Shown here in pieces: positions 33,200 through 44,429 of a stretch of DNA of 64,000 nt. The DNA is taken from the NCBI GenBank assembly GCA_000708835.1, contig DF237338.1, positions 25,164 through 89,163 on the forward strand, in the 5' to 3' direction. Position 1 is the stretch's first letter, and the number at the start of each line of letters is the position of its first letter. The stretch comes from Klebsormidium nitens. Taxonomy: Eukaryota; Streptophyta; Klebsormidiophyceae; Klebsormidiales; Klebsormidiaceae. A program made the translations under genes and the position numbers. Below the pieces are notes generated by a model, which saw only the letters and a program-made list of their open reading frames with translations, made no database searches and was not told the origin of the DNA.

Positions 33200-33622
33200 G
33201 CCTGCCGGCCGGGGGCCCGGGCGCACCCTAGGGGGTATCATGTTCCTTGAAGTGTCGGGCAGAATGGGATATACATATGTCAGAGGAAAAAAACGCAGGG
33301 GGGTGAGGATCGTGTCCGGGTAGCTGGCCGTGAACGGTGCAACCCGACTGCGCGAATGATGTCGGAATCTTTCACCCATCTACCCGGCAACTGCATGCAT
33401 TCAGTTTCATATGAAGTTTCAAGCCTCGTCTGCATGCACGGAGCTGCATGCATGAGCGAAGGTTTAGTCTGCACGTGCTGCGTGCAGGTGCATGCATACT
33501 CCCATAGCTTAGGACAGCCATCTATGGGATAACCGGCTGCTATTGGGGGAATCCGAGCAGAAACAAGTGAGCCACTTCGGGAGACTCACGATACAGCAAA
33601 GGGCGGCGAGCGAACCGGCTCT
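33200..33622. other. Host-like spacer rich in TGCATGCA words
   Basis: Beyond the GC-rich gap edge the sequence contains many TGCATGC and GCATGCA words between 33390 and 33500. No gene was recognised. It may hold a promoter for the two-exon gene downstream. Confidence 0.35.
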
Positions 33623-33682
33623 TTGTGGCGCACATGGTCGCAATTTGGCCGCGGCTGGCGACAAGAATGCGGACGCCATAAT

Positions 33683-34127
33683 ATGGATTATACCGCCTGG
33701 GCTCCTCGTGATATGAGTTGCGGTGCGCAGTACTATCATACGCCAGTTCAAAACAGGTATGTATTTCCGCCTGGAGCGCAGCAGCACATGATGGGAGTTC
33801 CCGGCGGGACGTCGGCAGGCATGCACTCGAGCATACTCATGCAAGGCGGTAAGTCACGGATGCAAGCATGTTGGGACTTTGACCGCAGCAGAAGCAAATC
33901 AATATGCTTGCCATCGTAGGAATCTTGGTATCTGGGAGAGGCACCGAGCATTCATGTTACGTCTTTTTTATCTTACAGATATCCCTGCATTTTTCGACGT
34001 CCCTTTGAGAGACCTGCAGCATTCCATCACCAAATTGACAGACGAAGCCAAGACAGCAGCAGCCGAGCTCCGGGTCGAGAGACGGAAGATGCATCAGCAG
34101 TTTGTGGTTCTGCACGAGAATCTCTAA
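33683..34127 (+). CDS. Two-exon host gene, coiled-coil C-terminus
   Basis: Exons 33683-33848 and 33979-34127 join in phase (GCG|GTAAGT ... TTACAG|AT) to give 104 residues ending LHENL. The first exon encodes a Gly/Tyr/Met-rich segment; the second an amphipathic helix (LQHSITKLTDEAKTAAAELR) likely to form a coiled coil. Upstream in-frame codons lack an ATG, so a further 5' exon is possible. No family recognised. Its intron marks this as eukaryotic rather than viral sequence. Confidence 0.5.
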
Positions 34128-34372
34128 ACTTCGCGTGCCAATCACTGTTTCGAATGCTCTGCAAACTAACTACCTACTTTCCAAAGCATTGTGATTGTCA
34201 GTAAACGATATATCAACACAACGGTCTTACTTTATCTGATCGTTGTCGATACAAATCAAAAAATAACTACAACCCCAACCATGCTGACTTTCCTGCGCGC
34301 CGAACTCCATCCCGCGTCTCGCTCAGCTCCACATTCGGTACCTCAGGAGTTCCCACCTCGCTCGACTGGAAT

Positions 34373-35167
34373 GTGTCGCTAGGCAAAACCCCCGTCTTCA
34401 GAAACGATTCCACCGACTCAGAGCGACTGAGAGGGCGGCCTACTTTCGCTCTCGAAAGCGGCAGGGCCACTCACTGCAGCAAATGCAAGTCCGACGACAT
34501 GGTGGACGTACTCAACCCGAAGTGCGCCTGCGGGAGAGGGCAGCCTTCGTTCGGCCTCGAAGGCCGCAAGGCGACCCACTGCAGTACATGCAAGTTCCAC
34601 GACATGGTGGACGTAGTGAGCCCGATATGCGCCTGCGGGAGAGGGCGGCCTTCGTTCGGAATCGAAGGCGGCAGGGCTACCCACTGCAGCAAATGCAAGT
34701 CCCATGACATGGTGAACGTAGTGAAGAACCCGAAGTGCGCCTGCGGGAGAGGGCGGCCTTCGTTCGGAGTCGAAGGCGGCAAGGCTACCCACTGCAGCAA
34801 ATGCAAGTCCGACGACACGCTAGACATGACACACCCGAAGTGCTCATGCGGGAGAGGGCGGCCTTCTTTCGGAGTCGAAGGCGGCAGGGCTACCAACTGC
34901 AGCAAATGCAAGTCGGATGACATGGTGGACGTAATTAGCACAAAGTGCGTTAACGGGTGCGGTACGCTTGTACGTAGGCGTAAAAAGGGAACGTGGAAGT
35001 CGAGGACGTGGTGTTTGCGTCCAGGAAAGCGCGTGAGTTCTTCAATTATCTCGAAACAAGGTCACGGTCGTCACAGTTTTCTGGTAACAACCTTTGATAT
35101 CTTCCAATATTCGCTTTCATCTGGGTTCTGTCCAACAAATCTCCTCCAACGCCGCGAACCACGTTGA
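34373..35167 (+). CDS. Second EsV-1-7-repeat protein, degraded C-terminus
   Basis: About 264 residues; five to six repeats of the form C-x-CGRGRPSFGxEGG(R/K)ATHC, SKCKSDDMVDV. As in the 7-8.5-kb copy the last zinc ligand is Cys instead of His. After the repeats, KCVNGCGTLV corresponds to ENGCGTRA of the other copy, but the following nuclease-like domain is lost and the frame ends in unrelated sequence. The frame opens with GTG and no ATG before the first repeat, so the 5' end is missing or in an upstream exon. Likely a decayed paralogue of viral type inside the host-like segment. Confidence 0.65.
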   Translation: MSLGKTPVFRNDSTDSERLRGRPTFALESGRATHCSKCKSDDMVDVLNPKCACGRGQPSFGLEGRKATHCSTCKFHDMVDVVSPICACGRGRPSFGIEGGRATHCSKCKSHDMVNVVKNPKCACGRGRPSFGVEGGKATHCSKCKSDDTLDMTHPKCSCGRGRPSFGVEGGRATNCSKCKSDDMVDVISTKCVNGCGTLVRRRKKGTWKSRTWCLRPGKRVSSSIISKQGHGRHSFLVTTFDIFQYSLSSGFCPTNLLQRREPR

Positions 35168-35343
35168 TGCGTATGTTGAAACCTCTGTCTACGAGCACTA
35201 TCTATGTCACAAAGCAGCATGGGGCGATTTGGGAAACGTTCACACATTTCCCCCTCGATAATACTTCCTGCCGTCTTTGCCTTTAATAATTTAGCACGGT
35301 TGATTTTGACAAACGCGTTTGCCTCGAGTCTGTATTTGACATA

Positions 35344-36465
35344 CTAACTTGCCCCCGTGGGCACCCAGAGGAAATCGGCCATCCTGAAGACTAGCAGCCG
35401 AACTTCTTTGGGAAAACGTTTCAAAACAACGCCGGCGGCCACCTGCCGAGCCAGAACACGTCGCAATTGCTCTTCTGAATCAGGTCGCAGCTGGATTCCC
35501 TCCGACCGCGCCAGCCTCGCACACCGGGGGCCAGCGTAGAGTGGGGAGAGAGAGGCCCAGAACGCACGCAGCTTCTGGAAGCTGCCGACATCGTCTTCCC
35601 GGGCGGCGATGAAGGCAGCCCTTTTTAGTTGGTCGCTGCTAATCTCGTTGAGATTCGAATTGTTTAGGACCCAGAGCACGATGTGGGGGTGGGGGCTCCC
35701 AATGCACTCTTGGGCAATCCATGGACAGTCGTTTGCTCTGGCCCACTGCAGAATGTGCAAATCTCCCGCTTTTGCAGCGGCTGCACAGGTCCCACACCAG
35801 TCACAATCATGTGCCCTCGCCCACTGCAGGAGCTCTAGAGGAGCCCAAGGGCACCCGTTTGCCCTGGCCCACTCAATGCATTTCACATATCCGTGCTTTG
35901 CTGCAGCCGAGCAGGTCGTTGGATCCCATGGGCAACCATTGGCCCTTGCCCACTGCAGAATCTCCAAGTTTCCCTTCTCTGCGGCAGCTTCGCACGTACG
36001 CTCGTTCCAAGGGCATCCATGAGCCCTCGCCCATTGTAAGACTTGCAAATGACCACCATGTGCAGCAGCTTCACAGGTTGAGCTTGTCCATGGACAGCCA
36101 TTCTCCCTGGCCCACTGCAAAATTTCCAGATGCCCTCCTTGAGCTGCTGCCATACAAGTTGCAACGCTCCATGGACAACCATTTGCTCTGGCCCACCGCA
36201 GGACCTCCAAGTGTCCATTCCGTGCTGCCGCTTCGCAGGTCCAGTGGTTCCAAGGGCAACCATGTGCCCTAGCCCAACGCAGAACATCCAGGTGCCCTTC
36301 TCTTGCTGCTGCCGAGCAGGTCCTCTCATCCCAGGGACGCCCATCTTCAGTAGCTCGTTTCAGGAGCTCCAGGTCCCCTCTCAATGCGGCCACCTGGCAC
36401 ATGTCCCATCTGTGCAGTTTCCATGATGGGTCTGTTTGTGCGCCTTGACTAACGTCCGCTGCCAT
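35344..36465 (-). CDS. Ankyrin-repeat protein of the W-A-R-x-x-G-C-P-W type
   Basis: 373 residues. About eight tandem repeats of ~27 residues with consensus GHLEVLQWARANGCPW, T C.AAA..G from residue 25 to about 265; one repeat is shortened (CPWAPLELLQWARAH), showing an internal deletion. The C-terminal ~100 residues are helical and end in a short hydrophobic stretch (KEVRLLVFRMADFLW). This repeat type is abundant in algae, oomycetes and giant viruses and mediates protein binding. No F-box or catalytic domain seen. Whether it is host or viral in origin cannot be decided here. Confidence 0.8.
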   Translation of the reverse strand: MAADVSQGAQTDPSWKLHRWDMCQVAALRGDLELLKRATEDGRPWDERTCSAAAREGHLDVLRWARAHGCPWNHWTCEAAARNGHLEVLRWARANGCPWSVATCMAAAQGGHLEILQWARENGCPWTSSTCEAAAHGGHLQVLQWARAHGCPWNERTCEAAAEKGNLEILQWARANGCPWDPTTCSAAAKHGYVKCIEWARANGCPWAPLELLQWARAHDCDWCGTCAAAAKAGDLHILQWARANDCPWIAQECIGSPHPHIVLWVLNNSNLNEISSDQLKRAAFIAAREDDVGSFQKLRAFWASLSPLYAGPRCARLARSEGIQLRPDSEEQLRRVLARQVAAGVVLKRFPKEVRLLVFRMADFLWVPTGAS

Positions 36466-38461
36466 CTCTGCCAGGATCGGGATCCGATGTTCGTTAGGTG
36501 TCCCGTCCGAAGCAGATCAGCCGATTTAAAAATCAGCAAACCAGAAGCATTCGGTGCGGAAACGATATGCAAACCAGAATAAGTCGATGGGAACGTCTCA
36601 TGCATCTCTCTTGCATGCTGACGTGCATGCTCGACTTGCTTCAACTCCCCGTACGGAACTCACTCCATAACGGTAGTGATTTTGGAATATTGGTTCACGA
36701 GAACCTCGGATGGTACGACTGTGGGTATGAACGGTGGTGGATTCTCGCCCGCAAAACAGGGCTTCTGTACGGTCAAGAATATACCGTACGGTACTTGCGA
36801 CCTATTGTCGAAAGCGATTCTTGATGTGTCAGAAAAAGTAACTTCGCAACAGATCTCAAATCGGTTCGTTTTACTTTAGCTTTCTCCCATTCTGAGCAAG
36901 GGGCAAATCGATGCGGCGATAAAAGAACGCTTCCAAGTTCCGACCCCTGACGCACATATCACTGTACCATGTCAGCACCATGTCAGCACTACGTGGTTCA
37001 GTCCGCCGCAGTCTCTCAAGTTGTCAGTCGGACGCTTAAAGTATCTCCATCCAACTCAACTCTACAGATCACATGATGCTGAAGGATTGCAGCTAATAGA
37101 TATTTACCACCGAGCCCTTCAGTGGGATTGCAAGGCACTTTCTAATTAAGATCGAGATTTTCACAGCTCAGGATCAATTTGTAAATTCAGAATGAACGTG
37201 TCAACTCTCATTCCATGTGACTCGGCCACAATGTGGTGACAAGCATCGGACTATTTGAACATTAATCTGCGAAGCATAGTAAGCATGGTGAGCATAGTAA
37301 GCTCATAGATCGATTGGAAAGGATTACCCTTCTCACTTTTACATGCCATTTCTGAGTTGTCTCTATATTGTGTGCCTCTTAGCGAGGTTTTGAAAAGAAG
37401 CAGAAGATGATGAATCTGCTGGCCACCCAACAACCTACCTCTGACACCGGGCTTGGCGGTGTCGCCGAAGATGAGGTCCGACAGTGTCATCGACGATGAA
37501 ACCGGTTGCGCGAGACTTCGAATAGACGGCTTGGATGACCTGTCCTCATGCCTAATGCCGTACGAAAAGTGCACCCTTGCTATCGTCCTTCCCCTAGGTC
37601 GGAACAGTCAAACTATGGAGTCCAACAAGACTGTTGTCTACTATTGATCTTGGCGTGCTAGGGGGGGGGTTGGGGGGGACGGGGGGTATGGCGCATACCC
37701 CAGATCTCCGCATACCTATTGCCTGATGTCGTCGTAATTAAGGTAGCACGTGAGGACAAATGGACTTTTTCCTGGTTTGCAAGATCTGTTGTAACGACCT
37801 TGCCTTGCATTTCACTCGCCGCATCACAAATTGTTTGAGAAACGCTTGCCCCAAAATTACTCTATACCTTGAAGCTCCGTACAAGCAAGACGCCACAGCT
37901 ACGTTGAATCTCTGGCTGGCTGACGCTCGAGGGTGAAAATGACACTGTCAGGCTGTTTCTATCGTGATCAGTGGTTCCCAGTATTCTTGGAAACCGTTCG
38001 ATCTTTCCTAAAGTTCTTAGACAAACACGTGGTCCTCTTTAAAGGCACTTTCAATTCTGACACGCCATACACCGTTCAAATGGATCGAGATATTTCAGTG
38101 TAGTCGCTTGCGTTAGCGGGGGCTGTCGAAATGTGATTCCCAGCTCTATTGAATCACCTCTCCGACGCATCAAATTAGGGAGTGAACAGCGGATAACTTT
38201 TCTGACAGATCGGAAGCAGGACGAGATTACATCATTTGTCAGTCGGATAGTCGGTACGGTAGTCCTCGACTCGGACACGCGAACATGGGTCTTCCACGGA
38301 CAATCTGAACGACAATTTCTTAGTACTCCCTGTCCGCGACAACTTCTTTCTTCCTGTGCAACGACAAGCACAGAAAGATAACCCCGAGTCTAAGCTGCCA
38401 TGTTTTGTTGGCATGTAATGAGATCATTCTTAATCTTCTAGTGGACAGTGAGTATCGGCCA
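36466..38461. other. Intergenic, host-like
   Basis: No convincing gene. A G-rich run at about 37660-37690 (blocks of 9, 7 and 6 G) could form a G-quadruplex. Short frames in the stretch show no conserved content. An upstream exon of the 38.5-kb gene may lie near 38400. Confidence 0.4.
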
Positions 38462-39448
38462 ATGGGGGAAGCGCCTTGGAGACAAGTTCTGCCCCCAGCA
38501 CCCGAGGTGGTGCGACTCATACTGCGCTACTTGAGGGATGGTGGTGACGAACAATTGCGACGGCTCAAGGCGGTCAGTACGACTTGGCGAGCTGAATGTC
38601 AACGGGTGTTGACAAGGCTAAAACTTGACGCCTTGGAAGGCAACGGGCCCCTTCGCCTGGACTTGCAACTGTTGAAATTTGCAAAAGCACACCCCAATCT
38701 GCTGCAGCTCTGGATCAACAGCCCTGTTCTGTCTTTGCCTTCAGGTTGTGGTGATATTGACTGCATGACAGCACTCCTGAGATCTTTTAAGTGGGCAGAA
38801 GTGAGAGTATTGGAACGTGTAAGCATCAACAATTCTTCAAGGCATATCCTAGGTTACCAACTTGAAGGGACTGGTGACGTACCAGCAGATATAGATCTTC
38901 CATATGATGTCATTGGAGCCCTTGGCCATCCCACGGAGTTGAGAAGACTATGTATAGCAGCTTGGGCAATGCCGTGGTATGTTAGTCTTACAGATGTACT
39001 TGAAAAAGCAAGTAACGTCAAGATCCTTGTGCTGGCAGGAGAGCTGCACATGACTGCTTCTGCTTCAAAAGTGAAAATGCTCGTCCTAGCTGAGGGTACG
39101 CACCTGCATTTGGAAGCCTTTCCTGAGCTTGTAACATTGGTCTCAGAAGCGCCGCATGACTGGCGGCTTCTGTTTGGCATTGTCAAGACATCTCCCCTGC
39201 TGCAGGTAGTTACAGTCCAGCTAAGTAGATCCTATGCTGCTCCATTCTGTCATGCGCTCATGAAGTGCTGCAGACATCTCAGAGAGTTGGATATAAGACT
39301 TTTACCCTTGGACGAGCGTGCAAGAGCATATCCTAGGTCCTTGGAAGAGGAAGCCCAACGGATAACGTTAGAATGCAGAAAGCTCGAGAGGTTGAGAATT
39401 GTAGATGAATCGACATTGGTGAAGTTTTACTGGAATGCCAAGTGTTGA
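38462..39448 (+). CDS. F-box-like/leucine-rich protein, probable host gene
   Basis: 328 residues from the ATG at 38462. The N-terminus (APEVVRLILRYLRDGGDEQL followed by RRLKAVSTTWRAECQ) has the spacing of an F-box: Pro, hydrophobic helix, then S-x-x-W. The remainder contains irregular Leu-rich units (LERVSINNSS, LRRLCIAAW, VKILVLAGELH, VKMLVLAEG, LRELDIRLL, LERLRIV) as in F-box/LRR proteins. Such proteins select substrates for SCF ubiquitin ligases. AT-rich composition fits the host segment. An upstream exon is possible because the frame stays open before the ATG. Confidence 0.6.
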   Translation: MGEAPWRQVLPPAPEVVRLILRYLRDGGDEQLRRLKAVSTTWRAECQRVLTRLKLDALEGNGPLRLDLQLLKFAKAHPNLLQLWINSPVLSLPSGCGDIDCMTALLRSFKWAEVRVLERVSINNSSRHILGYQLEGTGDVPADIDLPYDVIGALGHPTELRRLCIAAWAMPWYVSLTDVLEKASNVKILVLAGELHMTASASKVKMLVLAEGTHLHLEAFPELVTLVSEAPHDWRLLFGIVKTSPLLQVVTVQLSRSYAAPFCHALMKCCRHLRELDIRLLPLDERARAYPRSLEEEAQRITLECRKLERLRIVDESTLVKFYWNAKC

Positions 39449-40306
39449 TACGATAATAGTAACAGTGTTGCCAAACGTGGGCTAATAACCTCGTGAATCA
39501 CACCTTTTTGATTATATTCAAACATCTGCTCGGTTCACAGCCGTCAGAAAAGTGACAAAACTCACTTTCATTTTGACAAATTCGTGTCAAAAGTCCGAGG
39601 CCTTTGATGGGAGCATTCCTTTTTGGGAGCTTTTAAAACTCTCAGTTGCATATTTGCGGTGACGCTTTAGAAGATAGTACAAATCTTGCCTGCTGAGTTT
39701 ATCCTTTGGCAAGAGTTAGAATACAGCGGGCGTAGGAGCCTCTATTGTAGATTCATGAGCATGGAAAGCATGATGCGATTCTGAGAGAAGGAAGGCGACT
39801 TGGTTGGAGAGAACGATTCAGTATGAATGATATTCTCAAGTTCACAACATAGATATTCATCTACGTGGTTTCCCTCAACTTCTCTTATAGACGGTCGAAG
39901 TCAATCTTATCAATATCGTACGGTACGAAGTCTGCTGACTGTACCTAGCTACTGTCTGTGTAACTAGACTGACGATAATCTATCATATTGTACATCACTA
40001 CGGTTGGCGAGTTGCCCAAGGCTCGTAAATTGAAAGCTAATGTAAAAACTTATACCAACAGTTTATGGGTCACAAGCATTGTATGTTGATCAAGTTGCTT
40101 TAAAAGACCAAACTGACAGCTTGCCATCGCCGATTGAAGTCGGCTGTAGTCCGAGTCCTTGTTTGTAGAGGAAATCACACTGGCTCTCCTTACTTTCTCA
40201 CCTGTTTCGTTAAAGATAATCAGAATCGCAAAGGCTCGGTGTGTTGTTACGGTCATGATGTGCTTCGAGCCACTGGACTCTGCGGGTGTTCTTGTAATAT
40301 TACCCT
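39449..40306. other. Intergenic, nothing recognised
   Basis: AT-rich stretch between the F-box-like gene and the retrotransposon remnant; no gene, repeat or RNA was recognised. Confidence 0.4.
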
Positions 40307-41865
40307 CTAGTACAGGCACTTGTGCCGCGGCTTCAAATTTACGATAGCTGTGTCCCTCGGCTGACGCAACGGCTGTTTATAAAAGGTGGCAGGGTACCCG
40401 GTGTTAAGGAGTTGACACTTAAGGAGCTTAACCCGAAGGTTAAGCTGCCCAACCTGGACGACAAGGTGGTGGGAGGCTGCAAGAGCTTGATCGGAGCGAG
40501 CGACAACGGGTGTGTCATCTACATAAGAGAGCAAGTGCACATCAAGGAAAGTAGCGTGGGTGGAAGATAGCGCTAGCTGATAGGCAAGACAGAAGTAAAA
40601 CATGCCAAGAGGGTCCCCCTAACGCATCCCTGTCTGTGAGAGAAGTGTGACCCAGCTCTGATCTACTCGCCTATACATCAGACGACTGGGACCAGCATAA
40701 ACGAGACGATTGAAACGAGTCAATGCGGGGAAGTGGGCCCTGAGCTCCTCGAAAATGGCCGTGCGGTCGACGGCGTTAATCGCCAGATCGACCTGCATGA
40801 CCAGCAGCTCCGGGTCCACACGCAAAAGAGCCCCGATCCCTGCGACAATGGACTCGCAGCCACCAAGGGGACGGAACTGCAAACTGCAGTGCAGCAGGGA
40901 GAAGAACTACTGGAAAGCGTTCAGCATGTGCAAAGCAATGGCCCGAGAGACAAGCCGCTGAAAAGACCTCTGTAATCGCGATAGGCCACGCGCCAGCAGG
41001 ACTGTCGGAGACAGGCTCTGCTTCGCGAAGAATGGAAGAAGAGTGGCGGGGTGCTCAAGCAGGATATCACGATACAGCTCATAGATAATCTCTGAAAGCC
41101 CTCCTGCCGAACGTTGTGAAGCACTCTCCAAAGCCTGGCGCAGTGCCTCAGGATCCAACTGGAAAGCATCATCAGGCTGGAAACCAGGAAGCCAGTCTGG
41201 GAGCATAGAGGGGGCATCAGGATGCAAATCTCTAAGCACCTGCAGCGTGGCATCCGAGTCATTAGCCATACGAGATGGATCAAGAGCACGAGCTGCTCTA
41301 CTCAGCTCACGCACACAGCACACGGCCAAACAGCTCCTCAGGCGACGGGCCTCATCATCCTCCTCTGACGGTACACCGTCTAGTGCCTGCTCTGCCTGCG
41401 CGGCGGCTGCCTCGGACGCTGCATGAAACACTGATAGTAGCGCCTAATGAAGCGTCTGCATCGCTCGCGCAGGTCACGATGGCCTGCATCACCTCCACGA
41501 CGCAGCCTGTCAAGCACTAACAGAGAGAACATCAGGAGAGGAGTTGGATCGGTGTGAATGCCCTGAAGCGGAAGCGTGAAAGCACGAGCCACATCTCCTC
41601 TGAAAGCATGGGGTATCCGCGGCATGAAATGAGCACCAGGACACGGCAGCAACTCAGGCTCAAGATCGGTGCTCCAAATCCAGGTCCAATGCGTGGCATT
41701 AGGTGGAACTCTCACGCCACGGCGAGCGGAGCTAGCTCCAAGAGCAGCCTGCTCCTGCCGCTGTACCTCCCGCTTGTCGCACGACCGCTTGTGCTGTGTT
41801 AGGCCGCGCAGCCCCTTGAAACGGCCTTGACATTGATGACACTGGCGCCAATCAATAGGACCCAC
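40307..41865 (-). mobile_element. Decayed non-LTR retrotransposon (reverse transcriptase)
   Basis: Read from 41865 down, fragments in different frames follow element order: a C2H2 zinc finger (CHQCQGRFKGLRGLTQHKRSC-type), a linker with RRFIRRYYQCF, a helical segment (LSEIIYELYRDILLEHPA), reverse-transcriptase motifs FRPLGGCESIVAG and MQVDLAINAVDRT, then GDPLG and the catalytic box SYVDD. At least three frameshifts break it. The N-terminal finger plus RT fits R2/NeSL-like LINEs common in algae and plants. No terminal repeats or intact endonuclease seen. Clearly inactive. Confidence 0.8.
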
Positions 41866-42949
41866 CCCGGCAGCAATGCGTGCCGCTCCTAAGGTCGAAG
41901 GGCCTGAAGTAGATGGGCTTGCTTGAGCTGGCTGTATAGAAAGAGAGGCTATGATGAGAAAAATGAGCTCAGAAAAGAGGCAGTGAGGTCACAATTGAAT
42001 TGTAGACACAATGCATTGCTACAGTGTACGTGCGAGCTATGAGCTGGAAAGTTCTTGTAAGCAATGAGAAACGCTAAGAGCAAGTGAAAGACAGAGAAAA
42101 AACAGCAGAGAGGACCAAATCAGCTCCAAGAGACACGAACACAACCCAATAGGTGCGATCCTCCAAATATGGGGCTGACTGGCCCCCTAGGATCTGGAAA
42201 GAGTAGGCTTCAAAAGGGTTATGCCTGTACAGGCCTTGCAAAGGGCTGTTCACAGCACTTGAAACCTCCAGAATTGGTGGCCGGACCACCGAGAAATGCT
42301 CGTCAAGGTCCACCAGGGTCCAGCGCGAGGTGCAGCAGCAGAAGCGCCTTGCGCGCGTCTCTCTGTCTTGCGTTATGGCCAACTGCGCCAGGGCACGGGA
42401 CCCCGGCCCAACGGAAATGAGACATTTGGATCGTTTTCTGAAGTTCGTCATACCAATTAAACGTGCACGGTCGATTGAGATCGGACGGCCTGAAAATGAT
42501 ACTTGACAAATCAGCATCAATGACCTCGCGCCGGCCGGTCTTCTTCAAAGGTTTGTAAAACACCCCATAAAGAAGCAGAATGTGTAGCCCACCATGAATT
42601 CACACCTCATCTTTAATGGTAAAGCTGATGATTATGCTGACTAACCCAATAATCTAACCTAGCAAGGAAGCCAAAAAAAGATAGCCACTCTTTATGTTTG
42701 CATGCAAACCTTTTGCATGCAATGTCTTTTTGCATGCAAATCTTTTTCTTGCGAAACTGCTGCACGAAATGGTAGGGGATATAATTAACTACTTTACCAA
42801 GTGACTTCCAACCAAAACCACCAGCTCTCACAAATTTTACGAAGTACTGGAAAGCCCTTTTACGTCGCTTGAGCCTGGCGCTTGATTGGTCGGAGACACC
42901 GGAGGTTGGAGCTGAAGACACGGAAGCCGATTGCCACGAGCTGCACCGC
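41866..42949. other. Intergenic, host-like
   Basis: No clear gene. Around 42700-42745 a word TTTTTGCATGCAA recurs three times. The last ~80 bases are in frame with the protease gene and may be an upstream exon. Confidence 0.4.
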
Positions 42950-44113
42950 ATGATGCAGCCGGAGTGCAGCTACTTCCAAGTTTCCGAAGGATTGATGGAG
43001 CTGCTACAGGCGCGCCTGGCAGAGGAAAGGGGGCTCAGCCGAGCAATAATTGCGCGACATGTGGACCATTTTGGCTGCCTGAAGGGCATAGACAAGGGTT
43101 GGGGTTGTGGCTGGCGAAATATTCAGATGCTCCTGTCGAATCTCCTAGCCAATGAGGAGGTGCGGAAAGTGTTCCCAGGGGAGGCGGTTGTGCCAGACAT
43201 CCACAGCCTGCAACAATGGTTGGAATCTGCTTGGAAGCATGGATTTGACAGAGAGGGTGCTGGGCAACTAGACTGGAAGGTTGTGAATGCGTCCAAGTGG
43301 ATTGGGACCACTGAGTGTGCCGTGGTACTCCGCTCGTTGGGGATCCGCGCCAGCATAGTGCAGTTTGACGCGTTGCCAGCAACCAAGGAGCGGGCCATAC
43401 TCGCCAACGGAGATGCAGACGCTTTGAAAACGACTGTGGTGACAGGGTCTGGGTACACAGATGAATTCAAGCGGATGCGCTATGCAAGGTGTAACAGGTG
43501 CACAATTGGGGAGCACTATTTCCGTCGTGGAGAGAAGGAGAATTGCAACGAGTGCAGGGACCACGAGACCCCGCTGGGCACCAAGTCCAACAAGCACCCC
43601 ATGAATTGTCTGAACCACTGTGTGAGCGTGGAGGCGCCTGACTGCAATAGCACAAGCACGTCCAAGGGTGGCCAGGTGCAATTCGAGTCGGAGGTTAAGC
43701 ACGGCATCCGGCACAACAAGCTCTTTGGGTGGGCTTGGCGCTATTTCACAGAGGGACTAGGACTGGACAAAGATGCTGAGGTTCCAAAAGAGTGCGAGGT
43801 GCACATGGTCGACAAGCCCCCGCTGTATTTCCAGCAGCAGGGACACTCCCAGACTATCGTCGGCGTGCGTAGAGTGCATGGGCGACGAGGGGGATCCTCT
43901 GAGACTTTGCTCCTGGTCCTGGACCCGTGTGTAGAGACGGAAGAGCTCGCTGCAATGCTAAGGGGAAGAGATCGCACCTGGCGGCGCGTGCTGGAGTTTG
44001 GCGAGCGAGAGTTTTGGAAGCCAGTGTATCACATCTGCTATGTGCAACCGGGCCTTATGACGGCAGAGGAACTGGAGATGTCGAAGTTGCTTGACGTCTA
44101 CCACAAGGAGTGA
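42950..44113 (+). CDS. UFM1-specific cysteine protease (UFSP/ZUP1, peptidase C78)
   Basis: 387 residues from the ATG at 42950; the open frame upstream lacks an ATG. Core motifs: HFGCLKGIDKGWGCGWRNIQ with the catalytic Cys, QGHSQTIVGV with the catalytic His, and LLLVLDPC with the Asp. An insertion of ~120 residues in the middle holds a Cys-rich segment (CNRCTIGEHYF, NCNECRDHE). The enzyme removes UFM1 or, for ZUP1, cleaves Lys63-ubiquitin chains. The usual N-terminal zinc fingers of ZUP1 are absent, so either an upstream exon is missing or this is the shorter type. A host gene. Confidence 0.85.
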   Translation: MMQPECSYFQVSEGLMELLQARLAEERGLSRAIIARHVDHFGCLKGIDKGWGCGWRNIQMLLSNLLANEEVRKVFPGEAVVPDIHSLQQWLESAWKHGFDREGAGQLDWKVVNASKWIGTTECAVVLRSLGIRASIVQFDALPATKERAILANGDADALKTTVVTGSGYTDEFKRMRYARCNRCTIGEHYFRRGEKENCNECRDHETPLGTKSNKHPMNCLNHCVSVEAPDCNSTSTSKGGQVQFESEVKHGIRHNKLFGWAWRYFTEGLGLDKDAEVPKECEVHMVDKPPLYFQQQGHSQTIVGVRRVHGRRGGSSETLLLVLDPCVETEELAAMLRGRDRTWRRVLEFGEREFWKPVYHICYVQPGLMTAEELEMSKLLDVYHKE

Positions 44114-44429
44114 TCTTTTCAAGAGTGCTGGCTAGGACTAGGTTCCGACGACTTGTTTGTGCGCCCAGCTTGCTGTAGTGGTACTGTGGTTCGCTGGGAC
44201 TACCTGGGTAGTGAGAATGTTGACGCTACTTGCAAAGTTCAACTAAATCCAAACTAACTGCTATTACAGTGTCAATTTAGACGCGACCGGTGTGTGTGTG
44301 TGTGCGTGTGTGTTTCAGGATTTTAGGGTTTTAGGAGACACTGTTCGTTCTTTTTCAACGATTGTAGGACGTACAGCATTCCGTCAACAAGCATGCCATG
44401 TATCCCCCTCGGCACGAATCAAGTCAGGT
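44114..44429. other. Intergenic with (TG)n microsatellite
   Basis: Between the protease gene and the RNase H remnant. A TGTGTGTGTGTGTGCGTGTG tract lies at about 44290-44312. No gene seen. Confidence 0.6.

Noticed and set aside
32188-33379. Open frames spanning the second N run
   Set aside because: Same reason; flanks are palindrome and GC-rich non-coding sequence.
37655-37695. Telomere-like or regulatory G-rich run
   Set aside because: Irregular G blocks without a repeated telomere unit; at most a G-quadruplex candidate.
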